From Chryseobacterium sp. KLBC 52 (GTDB lineage Bacteria > Bacteroidota > Bacteroidia > Flavobacteriales > Weeksellaceae): a stretch of 64,000 bases of DNA. The notes under the pieces were generated by a model, which saw only the letters and a list, made by a program, of their open reading frames with translations, made no database searches and had not been told where the DNA came from. A program made the translations under genes and the position numbers. Every line of letters starts with the position of its first letter. Position 1 is the first letter of the stretch. Below are positions 1 through 7,772 of this stretch, piece after piece. Location of the stretch: positions 42,475 through 106,474 of the forward strand of contig NZ_QDFZ01000020.1 in assembly GCF_003347605.1 (NCBI RefSeq), read 5' to 3'.

Positions 1-617
1 AATTTCTTCTCATCCAGCCTGCCATAGAAAAACTGATCTGCCGTTTTTTCCTGAGAAAAGAAATAAAATATCTGAAGCCTGTCCCCACATGTTCTGGCCA
101 GGTTATCCAGCTGTTCGCGATAGACTAAATCTTCTGAACTTTTATTTCCAAAAAATAAAAACAACCGCGTTCTCGGTTCGTTATGAAGAATATTTTTGAA
201 ATGACTTAAAATAGGGGTAATTCCAATACCAGCTGCAAAAGCAACAATAGTCCTGAATTCGCTGGGTTTGGATACGATTGTAAATCTCCCGGAAGGTTCA
301 CTTACCCAAAGTTCATCACCAACATTATAATTTTGAAATAACTGCGAAGTAGCTCCTTCAGGCGAGTTGACCTTTATCCCAAGACATATTTTCCCTTCAT
401 AAGGAGCTGAAGTCATTGAATAATCATTAATAACCTCTTTCCCATGTGATTGAAATCGAATACTGACAAACTGCCCGGCCTCAAACCTGAAATTTTCTTT
501 TACATTCTCAGGAATATCAAGCTCCAGAGAGAAAGTATTTTTGGTCAGCTCTTCCTTTTTCGCTATTTTTAACGGATGAAACTGTATCAGTTTCCCTTTA
601 TAGATTTGTTGTTCCAT
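1..617 (-). CDS. ferredoxin/flavodoxin-type NAD(P)H reductase, PaaE-like (partial)
   Basis: The gene starts at an ATG at 617 and runs off the left edge; about 205 N-terminal residues are visible. The first half is an FAD-binding beta-barrel (residues about 1-105) with DYSMTSAP in place of the usual RxYS flavin motif: the conserved Arg position is Asn here (NDYS). The second half is an NAD-binding domain with AAGIGITPILSHF (about 128-140). This order is that of the ferredoxin-NADP reductase family, including PaaE of phenylacetyl-CoA epoxidase. PaaE proteins carry a C-terminal 2Fe-2S domain, which would lie outside the window, so the exact subfamily cannot be decided. No other paa gene is visible. 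It is divergent from the lipoprotein gene at 651, with only 33 bp between starts. Confidence 0.85.
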   Translation of the reverse strand, partial: MEQQIYKGKLIQFHPLKIAKKEELTKNTFSLELDIPENVKENFRFEAGQFVSIRFQSHGKEVINDYSMTSAPYEGKICLGIKVNSPEGATSQLFQNYNVGDELWVSEPSGRFTIVSKPSEFRTIVAFAAGIGITPILSHFKNILHNEPRTRLFLFFGNKSSEDLVYREQLDNLARTCGDRLQIFYFFSQEKTADQFFYGRLDEKK

Positions 618-650
618 AACTTCAATTCAAAAATAGATAAAAAATAATTT

Positions 651-1211
651 ATGAAGAAGATAATTTTTTCCATGTTACTTCTTACTGCACTGTACAGCTG
701 TAAAAAAGAAGGTCAGAAAACTGAAAATACGCCAGCTGCAGATTCTCTTTCTGTATCTCAAACTACAGAAACAGAAGGAAGTACAGCTATTCCCAAAGAA
801 CTTTCTCCTGAAAGTGTAAGCCAGCATTTAGCAAAAAACAATGATACTTTATACGTAACCAATTTTTTTGCAACCTGGTGCGGGCCATGTATGAAAGAAA
901 TTCCGAGTTTTAAAAGTAAAATGGAGGAATTGAAAGGTAAACCTGTAAAGTTCACTTTCGTCAACCTTGATGATAAAGCAGATTGGTCTGGTGCTGTTAA
1001 GAATTTTGCTACCGAGAATAAATTGGGAGGCAGTATTATCTTACTGGATGGGCAAAAATTAGATCAAAACTTCTTTCACAATAACTTCAAACAATGGGAC
1101 GGAGGTTCTATTCCTTTTACTTTCATGAGAAAAGGTGATAAAACCGATGAATATCTTGGAATGATGACGGAAGATGTTTTGAATTCAAAAATTGATTCTT
1201 TTTTAAAATAA
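651..1211 (+). CDS. TlpA-like thioredoxin-fold lipoprotein
   Basis: A 186-residue protein with a lipoprotein signal peptide: MKKIIFSMLLLTALYSC ends in a lipobox with Cys17, so it is probably anchored in the cell envelope. A low-complexity Thr/Ser/Glu linker (about 20-50) leads to a thioredoxin fold with the redox motif ATWCGPCMKEIP (about 75-86), the CxxC signature of TlpA/ResA-type thiol-disulfide reductases. Such proteins reduce or isomerise disulfides of exported proteins, or serve cytochrome maturation; the partner here is unknown. The permease gene follows after 24 bp, so the two may be cotranscribed, but that does not prove a role in iron uptake. Confidence 0.88.
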   Translation: MKKIIFSMLLLTALYSCKKEGQKTENTPAADSLSVSQTTETEGSTAIPKELSPESVSQHLAKNNDTLYVTNFFATWCGPCMKEIPSFKSKMEELKGKPVKFTFVNLDDKADWSGAVKNFATENKLGGSIILLDGQKLDQNFFHNNFKQWDGGSIPFTFMRKGDKTDEYLGMMTEDVLNSKIDSFLK

Positions 1212-1235
1212 AATAGACTGAACTCTTTCTGAATC

Positions 1236-2207
1236 ATGTCAAAAAGATTTAAAATCCTGTGTTTATTATTTGTGATCGCCATTCTTATAAGCGCTGTCAT
1301 TAATCTGAACACAGGATTTTTACATTTAAGCTTTCAGGATTTCTTTCAGGACTCTGCGCATAGCCAGATTGCTGAAATCCGTATCAACCGTGTTCTTGTA
1401 ATGATGCTGGCTGGGATTTCCATTCCAACCTCGGGTTTTCTGATGCAGGAATATTTTCAAAACCCGCTGGCTGGGCCTGATATATTGGGAATAACTTCAG
1501 TCGCCAGTTTATCAGTCGCCTTTTATATTTTCTTTTCCCATAATATCTTACTGCCCGAGTTTTTACAGAACAGCTTCCTCAGTTTATCAGCTATTGGAGG
1601 TAGTTTACTGTTAATGCTGATCCTGCTGTCGATGTCTAACAGATTTCAGGACAAGTCCTATCTTATTATTTTCGGTTTTTTGGTATCTGCTTTTGCCGGT
1701 GCCATTGTATCTCTGTTGCAATTTTATGCGGAAAACCAGAGTCTGAAAAACTATATTTTATGGTCTTTCGGCGCAAATAATATGGTAACGAGAAACCAAA
1801 TTTATGTACTGTTTATCTTAGTTTTAATCGGAATGTTTATCTGTTTCAGAGCGATAAAACCGCTCATTGGAAATTCACTGGGCAATTCCTATGCACAAAG
1901 TTTAGGAGTGAATCTGAAGCAGCTGAAACTTTTAATCATCGTAGCATCCTCTCTCCTATCCGCTTCTGTTACGGCATTTTTGGGACCTATTCTTTTTATT
2001 GGAATCATTGTTCCTCATTTCTGCAGACTGGTGTATAATCCCTCGAAATTATGGCAGCAATGGATTCTTAATATGTTTCTGGGAATGATGATTATGCTTT
2101 TTTTCTCTGTTATTGCAGAAAAAACACAGATTCCATTGAATGTGATAAGCTCTGTATTTGGAATTCCTGTGATTCTGATGATGCTTTTGAAGCAGAATAA
2201 AGTGTAA
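1236..2207 (+). CDS. FecCD-family iron-chelate ABC transporter permease
   Basis: A 323-residue hydrophobic protein with about nine or ten predicted membrane spans. It carries the FecCD-family signature NPLAGPDILGI (about 77-87) and the C-terminal region GPILFIGIIVPHFCRL typical of BtuC/FhuB/FecD permeases, which move siderophores, haem or cobalamin across the inner membrane. Its cognate ATPase is very probably the gene at 3133; in related operons the two are usually adjacent, but here about 0.9 kb of repeats and a broken GxxExxY gene separate them. No periplasmic binding protein or outer-membrane receptor lies next to it, so the substrate cannot be named. Confidence 0.9.
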   Translation: MSKRFKILCLLFVIAILISAVINLNTGFLHLSFQDFFQDSAHSQIAEIRINRVLVMMLAGISIPTSGFLMQEYFQNPLAGPDILGITSVASLSVAFYIFFSHNILLPEFLQNSFLSLSAIGGSLLLMLILLSMSNRFQDKSYLIIFGFLVSAFAGAIVSLLQFYAENQSLKNYILWSFGANNMVTRNQIYVLFILVLIGMFICFRAIKPLIGNSLGNSYAQSLGVNLKQLKLLIIVASSLLSASVTAFLGPILFIGIIVPHFCRLVYNPSKLWQQWILNMFLGMMIMLFFSVIAEKTQIPLNVISSVFGIPVILMMLLKQNKV

Positions 2208-2374
2208 AAACATCAATGAAAATATAAATCATTAATTTAAAAATCTCGCAGATTATACAGATGAAGCAGATTTTGGGAATAAATTCTTAACTTTCTTCAT
2301 CAAATAAAAAAAGGGAAAATATTCGTAATGTGTCATTCCGAAGGAATCTAAATCAGATTTAGAATTCTGAATTA

Positions 2375-2575
2375 AATAGGAAAACGCAAAGGAGCAATAA
2401 AAATGAATTTGACATTGTTTTTAAGACGCAAAAATTTTATCTCCGATAAAATTGAGCAATGCATATTTTAATTCACAAGAAAATCACTACATTCTTGCTG
2501 AAAATCTTTGATTTTCTTGCGCCTTACAATATACAAATTGTATAAAAAACTTTGCGCCCTTGCGCTTACCCAACA
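2375..2575. repeat. R1 inverted-repeat element, full copy a
   Basis: About 201 bp bounded by imperfect terminal inverted repeats: GGAAAACGCAAAGGAGC at the left and TTGCGCTTACCCAACA at the right. It contains a central hairpin AATTTTATC-TCC-GATAAAATT (2433-2453) and the phrase CTTGCGCCTTA. The same layout recurs at 54842-55035 and 61145-61329, and a right-half copy is at 3055-3127. It encodes nothing obvious. The size and terminal repeats resemble a MITE or a REP/BIME-type element. The flank 2208-2374 holds fragments of two further repeat types: a CGCAGAT-rich stretch at about 2240-2270 and a TGTCATTCCGAAGGAATCT stretch at about 2331-2350. Confidence 0.7.
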
Positions 2576-2655
2576 ATACACTTAAATAAAAAATTTTAAG
2601 ACATAATATCCTTTCCCTAACAATTCATATATTTAAGTCCAACAAAACACCACAA

Positions 2656-3034
2656 ATGACAGAAAATGAAATTTCAAAAATTGTTTTTGAAACAGGATTA
2701 AAGATTCATAAAAAGCTTGGAGCAGGACTTTTTGAGCATGTATATGACGAATGTATGTTCTATGAATTAACAAAGTCAGGATTTTTTGTAGAAAAACAAA
2801 AACTACTTCCTAATTATTTATGAAAATTTGAGAATAGAAAACGCTTTCAGGCTTGATATGATAATTGAAAACAAAGTGATTCTGGAAATAAAAGCAGTTG
2901 ACTACATAAGTCCTACTCATAAAGCTCAATTACTCACCTATTTAAAAATGTCAAATTGCAAATTGGGTATGCTGCTCAACTTTCAATCTGATGTCTTCAA
3001 AAACGGAGTAACAAGAATTGTGAACAACTTATAA
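2656..3034 (+). pseudogene. GxxExxY protein (PDDEXK_3 superfamily), frameshifted
   Basis: The first reading frame (2656-2823, 55 codons) gives a typical GxxExxY start with LKIHKKLGAGLFEHVYDEC, and stops after KQKLLPNYL. The rest of the family domain continues in the +1 frame from about 2813 (IYENLRIENAFRLDMIIENK, then ILEIKAVDYISP) to the stop at 3034. A single indel near 2811-2818 restores one ORF of about 125 residues, the usual family length. The D...ExK pattern (RLD, LEIKAV) fits the PD-(D/E)XK nuclease superfamily to which the family is assigned. The function of GxxExxY proteins is not established. The gene interrupts an ABC importer and is bracketed by R1 repeats. The break could be real decay, a programmed shift or a sequencing error. 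Confidence 0.85.
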
Positions 3035-3054
3035 AATAAACTGGATAAAAATTT

Positions 3055-3127
3055 GACAAAGTCAAATTCCTTGCGCCTTAAAACATTATTTTTGTAAAAC
3101 ATTTTGCGTCTTCACGTATAACCAACA
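3055..3127. repeat. R1 repeat, right-half copy
   Basis: This stretch (AAGTCAAATTCCTTGCGCC, then TTTGCG..., ending in AACCAACA) matches the right half of the R1 elements at 54842-55035 and 61145-61329. It starts about 20 bp after the broken GxxExxY gene and ends 5 bp before the ATPase start codon. The left half and central hairpin are missing. Confidence 0.6.
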
Positions 3128-3132
3128 GAAAC

Positions 3133-4056
3133 ATGCACCTACAAATCAAACAGGCTGATATCGGCTACACTAAAACTTTAATCTCCAATGCCCATGCAGA
3201 TTTAAGGCTTGGTGATGTATGCCTGCTGATTGGTAATAACGGTGTAGGGAAAACAACATTGATCAAATCTATTCTGCATCAAATGCCTTTACTGCACGGA
3301 GAGATTACTATTAATGGAAAAAATGTGAAAAATCTTTCCGTAAAAGAAATTGCGGAGAACATTGCCATTGTCTTTTCAAAATCGGTTATTCCACAGCATT
3401 ATACGGTTGAAGATCTTATTTCTCTGGGAAAATACATCTACTACCCTTTTTATTTTGAGTTAAAAAAAGAAGACCGCGAAGAAGTTGCTCATATTATTGA
3501 AGAACTGGATCTGAATCAGTACCGGTATACTCTTTTGAAAAATCTGTCAGATGGAAATCTTCAGAAGGCATTTATCGGGCGTGCTATTACTCAAAATTCA
3601 CCTATCATTATTCTGGATGAACCTACTACGCATCTGGATGAGAAAAATAAAATCATTGTTCTAAAAACCTTGAGAAAGCTGGCTAAGGAACAGAACAAAC
3701 TTATTCTGTTTTCGTCCCACGACTGGAGACTGGCCAAAGAGTTTGCAGACAAAATATGGTATGTAAAGGAGAGTCACTTATATTCGGGGATTGTGGAGGA
3801 CATTTTGCTTCAGCATGATGAACTTACCAATGCTTCTTTATTTCAAATTAATGAGACTTTTATTCCGCCATTTATTTCTGCACCCCAGTTTCATAAGGAA
3901 ATGCTGTATTCTCTGCTTCAAAAAAACTTCCAAAAAGACCTGTCTGAGCTTAATTTCGAGTTTCAGAACCCTTTTTGGGTTATTACTAGAGATTTCACCA
4001 CTTATCAATGTGAATCTTTTGAAGAAATCATCAATTTAGTCTCAAACATTCATTAA
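3133..4056 (+). CDS. ABC transporter ATP-binding protein, iron-chelate type
   Basis: A 307-residue ABC ATPase with Walker A GNNGVGKTTL (about 34-43), a signature motif NLSDGNLQK in which the usual LSGG reads LSDG, Walker B PIIILDEPTTHLDE, and the switch His in SSHDWRL. It would power import of an iron chelate or similar with the FecCD permease at 1236-2207. It is about 50 residues longer than a standard FepC/FecE ATPase; the extra C-terminal part (about 225-307) matches no domain I recognise. The start codon sits directly after a half R1 repeat, so any original operon leader has been replaced or interrupted. Confidence 0.9.
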   Translation: MHLQIKQADIGYTKTLISNAHADLRLGDVCLLIGNNGVGKTTLIKSILHQMPLLHGEITINGKNVKNLSVKEIAENIAIVFSKSVIPQHYTVEDLISLGKYIYYPFYFELKKEDREEVAHIIEELDLNQYRYTLLKNLSDGNLQKAFIGRAITQNSPIIILDEPTTHLDEKNKIIVLKTLRKLAKEQNKLILFSSHDWRLAKEFADKIWYVKESHLYSGIVEDILLQHDELTNASLFQINETFIPPFISAPQFHKEMLYSLLQKNFQKDLSELNFEFQNPFWVITRDFTTYQCESFEEIINLVSNIH

Positions 4057-4082
4057 TACTGAATTTTCTTTGATTTATCCAT

Positions 4083-4102
4083 ATACTATGCATGCATAGT
4101 AT
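4083..4102. promoter_or_regulatory. perfect 20-bp palindrome, distal MarR operator candidate
   Basis: ATACTATGCATGCATAGTAT is a perfect inverted repeat. Its core TATGCATGCATA also occurs in the palindrome at 4159-4192; the two centres are 83 bp apart, close to eight helical turns. It lies between the ATPase gene and the marR-type gene, which suggests two regulator dimers bound on the same DNA face. Confidence 0.65.
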
Positions 4103-4158
4103 TATGCTAATCATACAATTTAATCCATTTATTTACAGCCTATTAACAAAATTTAACG

Positions 4159-4192
4159 TTAATAAATATTATGCATGCATAATATTTATTAA
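4159..4192. promoter_or_regulatory. perfect 34-bp palindrome, proximal MarR operator candidate
   Basis: The block is perfectly self-complementary over 34 bp, with the core TATTATGCATGCATAATA. It abuts a Bacteroidota -7 element TAAATTTG (4190-4197) just before the regulator ATG at 4219, so a bound regulator would cover the promoter. MarR proteins usually bind such dyads and repress their own operon. Regulation of the beta-oxidation genes downstream is inferred. Confidence 0.72.
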
Positions 4193-4218
4193 ATTTGGGT
4201 AAAACCATTGGCGCAAAA

Positions 4219-4674
4219 ATGATGGATAATAATAAAGAAAAAATAGAAAACGTAGATTTAATTTTAAAGCAGACCTGGCTGGCTGTTTCTAAAATGTACA
4301 CAGAATTAGCCCAGGAACATGATTCCACAGCGGTGCAGGCACTCACACTTCTTAAAATTGATCCCAAAGAAGGAACCCGAAGTACCAATCTTGGTCCGAA
4401 GATGGCTATTGAACCCACTTCACTAACAAGAATCATCAAACTTCTTGAAGATAACGGATACATCTATAAGGAAAAGACCACCACGGATAAAAGAGAGGTG
4501 ATTATTAAACTTACAGACAAAGGATTAAATTCCAGAAATATGTCTAAGGAAGTCGTTGTGAATTTCAACAAGAAAGTCATGGAAAAAATAGCTCCGGAAA
4601 AGCTGGATGCTTTCAAAGACGTGATGACCGAGATCATGAAAATAGCAAACGAATTGTTAAATAACAGAAAATAA
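4219..4674 (+). CDS. MarR-family transcriptional regulator
   Basis: A winged-helix regulator of about 151 residues. The start is put at the ATG at 4219 because the upstream in-frame TTG at 4195 overlaps the -7 promoter element. The DNA-binding part includes PTSLTRIIKLLEDNGYIYKE and the wing TTDKREVIIKLTDKG, both typical of MarR. The gene is followed after 53 bp by the hydroxyacyl-CoA dehydrogenase gene and preceded by two matched palindromes. Family members commonly respond to a small ligand, often aromatic or acyl-CoA compounds. Control of the beta-oxidation cluster, possibly by an acyl-CoA, is inferred from position. Confidence 0.9.
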   Translation: MMDNNKEKIENVDLILKQTWLAVSKMYTELAQEHDSTAVQALTLLKIDPKEGTRSTNLGPKMAIEPTSLTRIIKLLEDNGYIYKEKTTTDKREVIIKLTDKGLNSRNMSKEVVVNFNKKVMEKIAPEKLDAFKDVMTEIMKIANELLNNRK

Positions 4675-4727
4675 ATTGTGATGTAACCTTCGGGCTCATA
4701 TCATCTTATACAAATAAAAATTTACAT

Positions 4728-7121
4728 ATGAAAAGAAGAATCAAACATGTAACGGTTCTTGGTTCAGGAATTATGGGAAGCGGAATCGCTGCTCACTTCG
4801 CCAACATCGGCGTTGAAGTATCACTTTTGGATATTGTTCCTTTTGAACTTACTGAAGCTGAACAAAAAAAAGGTTTGACCAAAGATGACAAGGTCGTAAG
4901 AAACAGAATTGCTTCCGAAAACTTTGAAAAACTTAAAAAAGCAAGTCCTGCACTTCTTTACTCTCCAAAGTTTGCAGACAGAATCAAAATCGGAAACTTC
5001 GATGACGATTTGCCGAAAATAAAAAACACTGACTGGATCATTGAAGTAGTAGTAGAAAGGCTTGACATCAAGAAGTCTGTTTACGAAAAGATTGAACAGT
5101 TCAGAAAACCGGGTACCCTAATTTCTTCTAATACTTCCGGTATTCCTATTCATTTCCTTACAGAAGGAAGAAGCGAGGACTTCAAAAAGTACTTCGCAGG
5201 AACTCACTTTTTCAACCCTGTAAGATACCTTCCTCTTTTAGAGATTATCCCAACTAATGATACAGATCCTGAGATCATCGATTTCTATATGAATTATGGG
5301 GCAAAATTCTTGGGTAAAACGACTGTTTTAGCTAAAGATACTCCAGCTTTCATCGCCAACAGAATCGGGGTATTCTCTATGATGGATCTTCTTCACAATG
5401 TACAGAAATTGGGACTTACCGTTTCTGATGTTGATAAATTAACAGGTCCGGTAATTGGACGTCCAAAATCAGCTACATTCAGAACAGCTGACGTAGTAGG
5501 TCTTGATACTTTGGTAATGGTAGCCAACGGAGTTCGTCAAAGCGGTGCGGAAGCGAACGACTTCAATGATGTATTTGCCCTTCCTCCTTATATCCAGAAA
5601 ATGATGGACAATAAATGGTTAGGTTCAAAAACAGAACAAGGTTTCTATAAAAAAGTGAAAAATGCAGAAGGAAAATCTGAAATTCACGGATTAAACCTTG
5701 ATACTTTAGAGTATGAACTTCAAGGAAAATCATCCTTCCCTACTCTGGAATTAACAAAAGCTATTGATAAACCGATTGACAGATTCAAAGTATTAATTGG
5801 TGGTAAAGATAAAGCTGGCGAATTATACAGAAAATCTTTAGGAGCATTATTCGCGTATGTTTCTCACAAAGTTCCTGAAATCTCTGACGAAGTTTACAAA
5901 ATTGACGACGCGATGAGAGCTGGTTTCGGATGGGAAAACGGTCCATTTGAAATCTGGGATGCTGTAGGTGTTCAGAAAGGTATTGAACTTGCAAAAGATG
6001 CAGGATACGAGGTTTCTGACTGGGTTAAAAATGTAGAAACGTTCTATAAAGTTAATGACGAAGGACAAAGCATTTATGTTGATAAAAATTCAGGAGAATA
6101 CAACAAAATTCCTGGTCAGGATGCATTCATCATCTTAGATAATATCCGAAAAAACAAAACACTTTGGAGCAATTCAGGTGCTGCTATTGAAGATTTAGGA
6201 GATGGTATCATCAACTTCGAGATCCGCTCAAAAATGAACTCTCTTGGAGGCGAAGTTCTTGATGGATTAAACAGAGCAATCGACTTAGCTGAAAAAGAAT
6301 ATGACGGATTAGTAGTTGGAAACCAGGGAGCAAATTTCTCTGTAGGTGCTAATCTTGCTATGATCCTTATGATGGCTATTGAGCAGGATTGGGATGATTT
6401 GAATATGGCAATCGCTTACTTCCAGAAATCAATGATGAGAGTACGCTACTCTTCTATTCCTGTAGTAGTTGCTCCTCACGGAATGACTTTAGGTGGAGGA
6501 TGCGAAATGACCATGCATGCTGACAGAGTGGTTGCAGCGGCAGAAACGTATATCGGACTTGTAGAAACCGGAGTTGGAGTAATTCCTGGTGGTGGTGGTA
6601 CTAAAGAATTGACTTTAAGAACTTCCAGAGAATTCCACAATGATGATGTTAAAAATAACAGACTTCGTGATGCTTTCATGAACATCGCCATGGGTAAAGT
6701 AGCGACTTCCGCTTATGAAGCTTACGATATGGGAATCCTTGAAAAAGGGAAAGACATTGTTTCAGTTAGCAAAAACAGACAGATTGCTGAAGCTAAAAAA
6801 GTAGCAAAATTATTAGCAGAACAAGGATATACTCAGCCAATTGAGCAAAAAGTAAAAGTTTTGGGTAAAGATGCATTAGGAATGTTCTATGTAGGAACAG
6901 ACCAGATGCTAACCGGAAACTTCATCTCTGCACACGATAAAAAAATTGCTGATAAGCTGGCTAACGTAATGGTAGGCGGAAATTTATCTGAACCAACAGT
7001 AGTAACAGAACAATATCTATTGAATCTTGAAAGAGAAACTTTCCTTCAGCTTTGTGGGGAAAGAAAAACTTTAGAGAGAATTCAGTACATGTTGCAAAAT
7101 GGGAAACCTTTGAGAAACTAA
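4728..7121 (+). CDS. 3-hydroxyacyl-CoA dehydrogenase / enoyl-CoA hydratase fusion
   Basis: A 797-residue bifunctional beta-oxidation enzyme. The dehydrogenase is N-terminal: NAD-binding GSGIMGSGIAAHFANIG (about 11-27) and the HFFNPVRYLPLLEIIP region. The hydratase/crotonase domain is C-terminal (about 490-797): NQGANFSVGANLAM and ETGVGVIPGGGGTKEL carry the oxyanion-hole and acid residues. The HAD-first order is the reverse of E. coli FadB and is common in Bacteroidota. It hydrates trans-2-enoyl-CoA and oxidises the 3-hydroxy product with NAD. It forms a cluster with the thiolase (7773) and acyl-CoA dehydrogenase (9077); a RAYT/REP insertion lies between it and the thiolase. Confidence 0.95.
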   Translation: MKRRIKHVTVLGSGIMGSGIAAHFANIGVEVSLLDIVPFELTEAEQKKGLTKDDKVVRNRIASENFEKLKKASPALLYSPKFADRIKIGNFDDDLPKIKNTDWIIEVVVERLDIKKSVYEKIEQFRKPGTLISSNTSGIPIHFLTEGRSEDFKKYFAGTHFFNPVRYLPLLEIIPTNDTDPEIIDFYMNYGAKFLGKTTVLAKDTPAFIANRIGVFSMMDLLHNVQKLGLTVSDVDKLTGPVIGRPKSATFRTADVVGLDTLVMVANGVRQSGAEANDFNDVFALPPYIQKMMDNKWLGSKTEQGFYKKVKNAEGKSEIHGLNLDTLEYELQGKSSFPTLELTKAIDKPIDRFKVLIGGKDKAGELYRKSLGALFAYVSHKVPEISDEVYKIDDAMRAGFGWENGPFEIWDAVGVQKGIELAKDAGYEVSDWVKNVETFYKVNDEGQSIYVDKNSGEYNKIPGQDAFIILDNIRKNKTLWSNSGAAIEDLGDGIINFEIRSKMNSLGGEVLDGLNRAIDLAEKEYDGLVVGNQGANFSVGANLAMILMMAIEQDWDDLNMAIAYFQKSMMRVRYSSIPVVVAPHGMTLGGGCEMTMHADRVVAAAETYIGLVETGVGVIPGGGGTKELTLRTSREFHNDDVKNNRLRDAFMNIAMGKVATSAYEAYDMGILEKGKDIVSVSKNRQIAEAKKVAKLLAEQGYTQPIEQKVKVLGKDALGMFYVGTDQMLTGNFISAHDKKIADKLANVMVGGNLSEPTVVTEQYLLNLERETFLQLCGERKTLERIQYMLQNGKPLRN

Positions 7122-7125
7122 TAGA

Positions 7126-7200
7126 GAGCTCCGTAGGAGCGAACTGTTAATAGCATGAATAATTTAAAATTGGAAAGCCTCGTAGAGGCGACCTGTTAAT
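7126..7200 (+). repeat. two REP-like hairpins left of the RAYT gene
   Basis: Two directly repeated units. Unit A is GCTCC-GTA-GGAGC (7128-7140) followed by GAACTGTTAA; unit B is GCCTC-GTA-GAGGC (7177-7189) followed by GACCTGTTAAT. Stems differ by compensated changes while the GTAG loop side and the (A/C)CTGTTAA tail are kept, as in REP sequences mobilised by TnpA-REP proteins. The inverted counterparts lie right of the gene at 7664-7736. Confidence 0.8.
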
Positions 7201-7202
7201 GT

Positions 7203-7667
7203 ATGGCCAACACCTACACTCAGATTTATATTCAAATTGTTTTCGCTGTAAAAGGAAGACAAAATCTGATTTCAAAAGAAAACAGAGAAGAATTACATCA
7301 GTTTATTACAGGTATTGTTTCCAATAGAAATCAAAAATTATTCGCAGTTTTTGCAATGCCTGACCATGTGCACATTCTTGTAAGTATGAATCCGACACTT
7401 GCGGTTTCAGATTTAGTAAGAGATATTAAAGCAGGTTCTTCAAAATTCATTAATGAAAAAGGATGGATGAATGAAAAATTCAATTGGCAGGAAGGGTACG
7501 GAGCTTTTTCTTATTCTAAAAGCAGTGTCGATTCTGTTGTAAAATATATTTTAGATCAGGAAGAACATCATAAAAAGAAAACTTTTAGAGAAGAATATCT
7601 GGATTTTATGTCAAAATTTGAGATAGAATATGATCCAAAATATTTATTTGAATGGATTAATGATTAA
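7203..7667 (+). CDS. REP-associated tyrosine transposase (RAYT, Y1_Tnp/IS200-like)
   Basis: A 154-residue Y1 HUH nuclease. The metal-binding HUH motif is MPDHVHILV (His55, His57), and the catalytic Tyr is most likely Tyr115 in KYILDQEEHH, with Gln119 following as in TnpA-REP proteins. The gene is tightly enclosed by paired GTAG-containing hairpins in inverted orientation on the two sides, which is the usual layout of a RAYT with its REP substrates. RAYTs are single-copy domesticated relatives of IS200/IS605 transposases that cut REP DNA in vitro. It sits inside the beta-oxidation cluster in the same direction, so the downstream thiolase may be read through it. Confidence 0.9.
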   Translation: MANTYTQIYIQIVFAVKGRQNLISKENREELHQFITGIVSNRNQKLFAVFAMPDHVHILVSMNPTLAVSDLVRDIKAGSSKFINEKGWMNEKFNWQEGYGAFSYSKSSVDSVVKYILDQEEHHKKKTFREEYLDFMSKFEIEYDPKYLFEWIND

Positions 7668-7736
7668 CAGGTCGCTCCTACGGAGCTCCTCAAAAAGCAA
7701 AAACAAAAATCGATGAACAGTTTACCTCTACGAGGC
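7664..7736 (-). repeat. two REP-like hairpins right of the RAYT gene, inverted
   Basis: TTAACAGGTC plus GCTCC-TAC-GGAGC (7674-7686) is the reverse complement of unit A with the unit B type tail. GAACAGTTTA plus CCTC-TAC-GAGG (7725-7735) is an inverted unit B with a shorter stem. The first one overlaps the RAYT stop codon. Together with 7126-7200 they flank the transposase symmetrically in orientation. Confidence 0.8.
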
Positions 7737-7772
7737 AAAAAATTCTTAAAACAATTTAATTAAACAAAAAAA

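Noticed and set aside
2375..2575. CRISPR array or tandem repeat at the R1 sites
   Set aside because: R1 copies are single, far apart and have no regular spacers; no cas genes are present.
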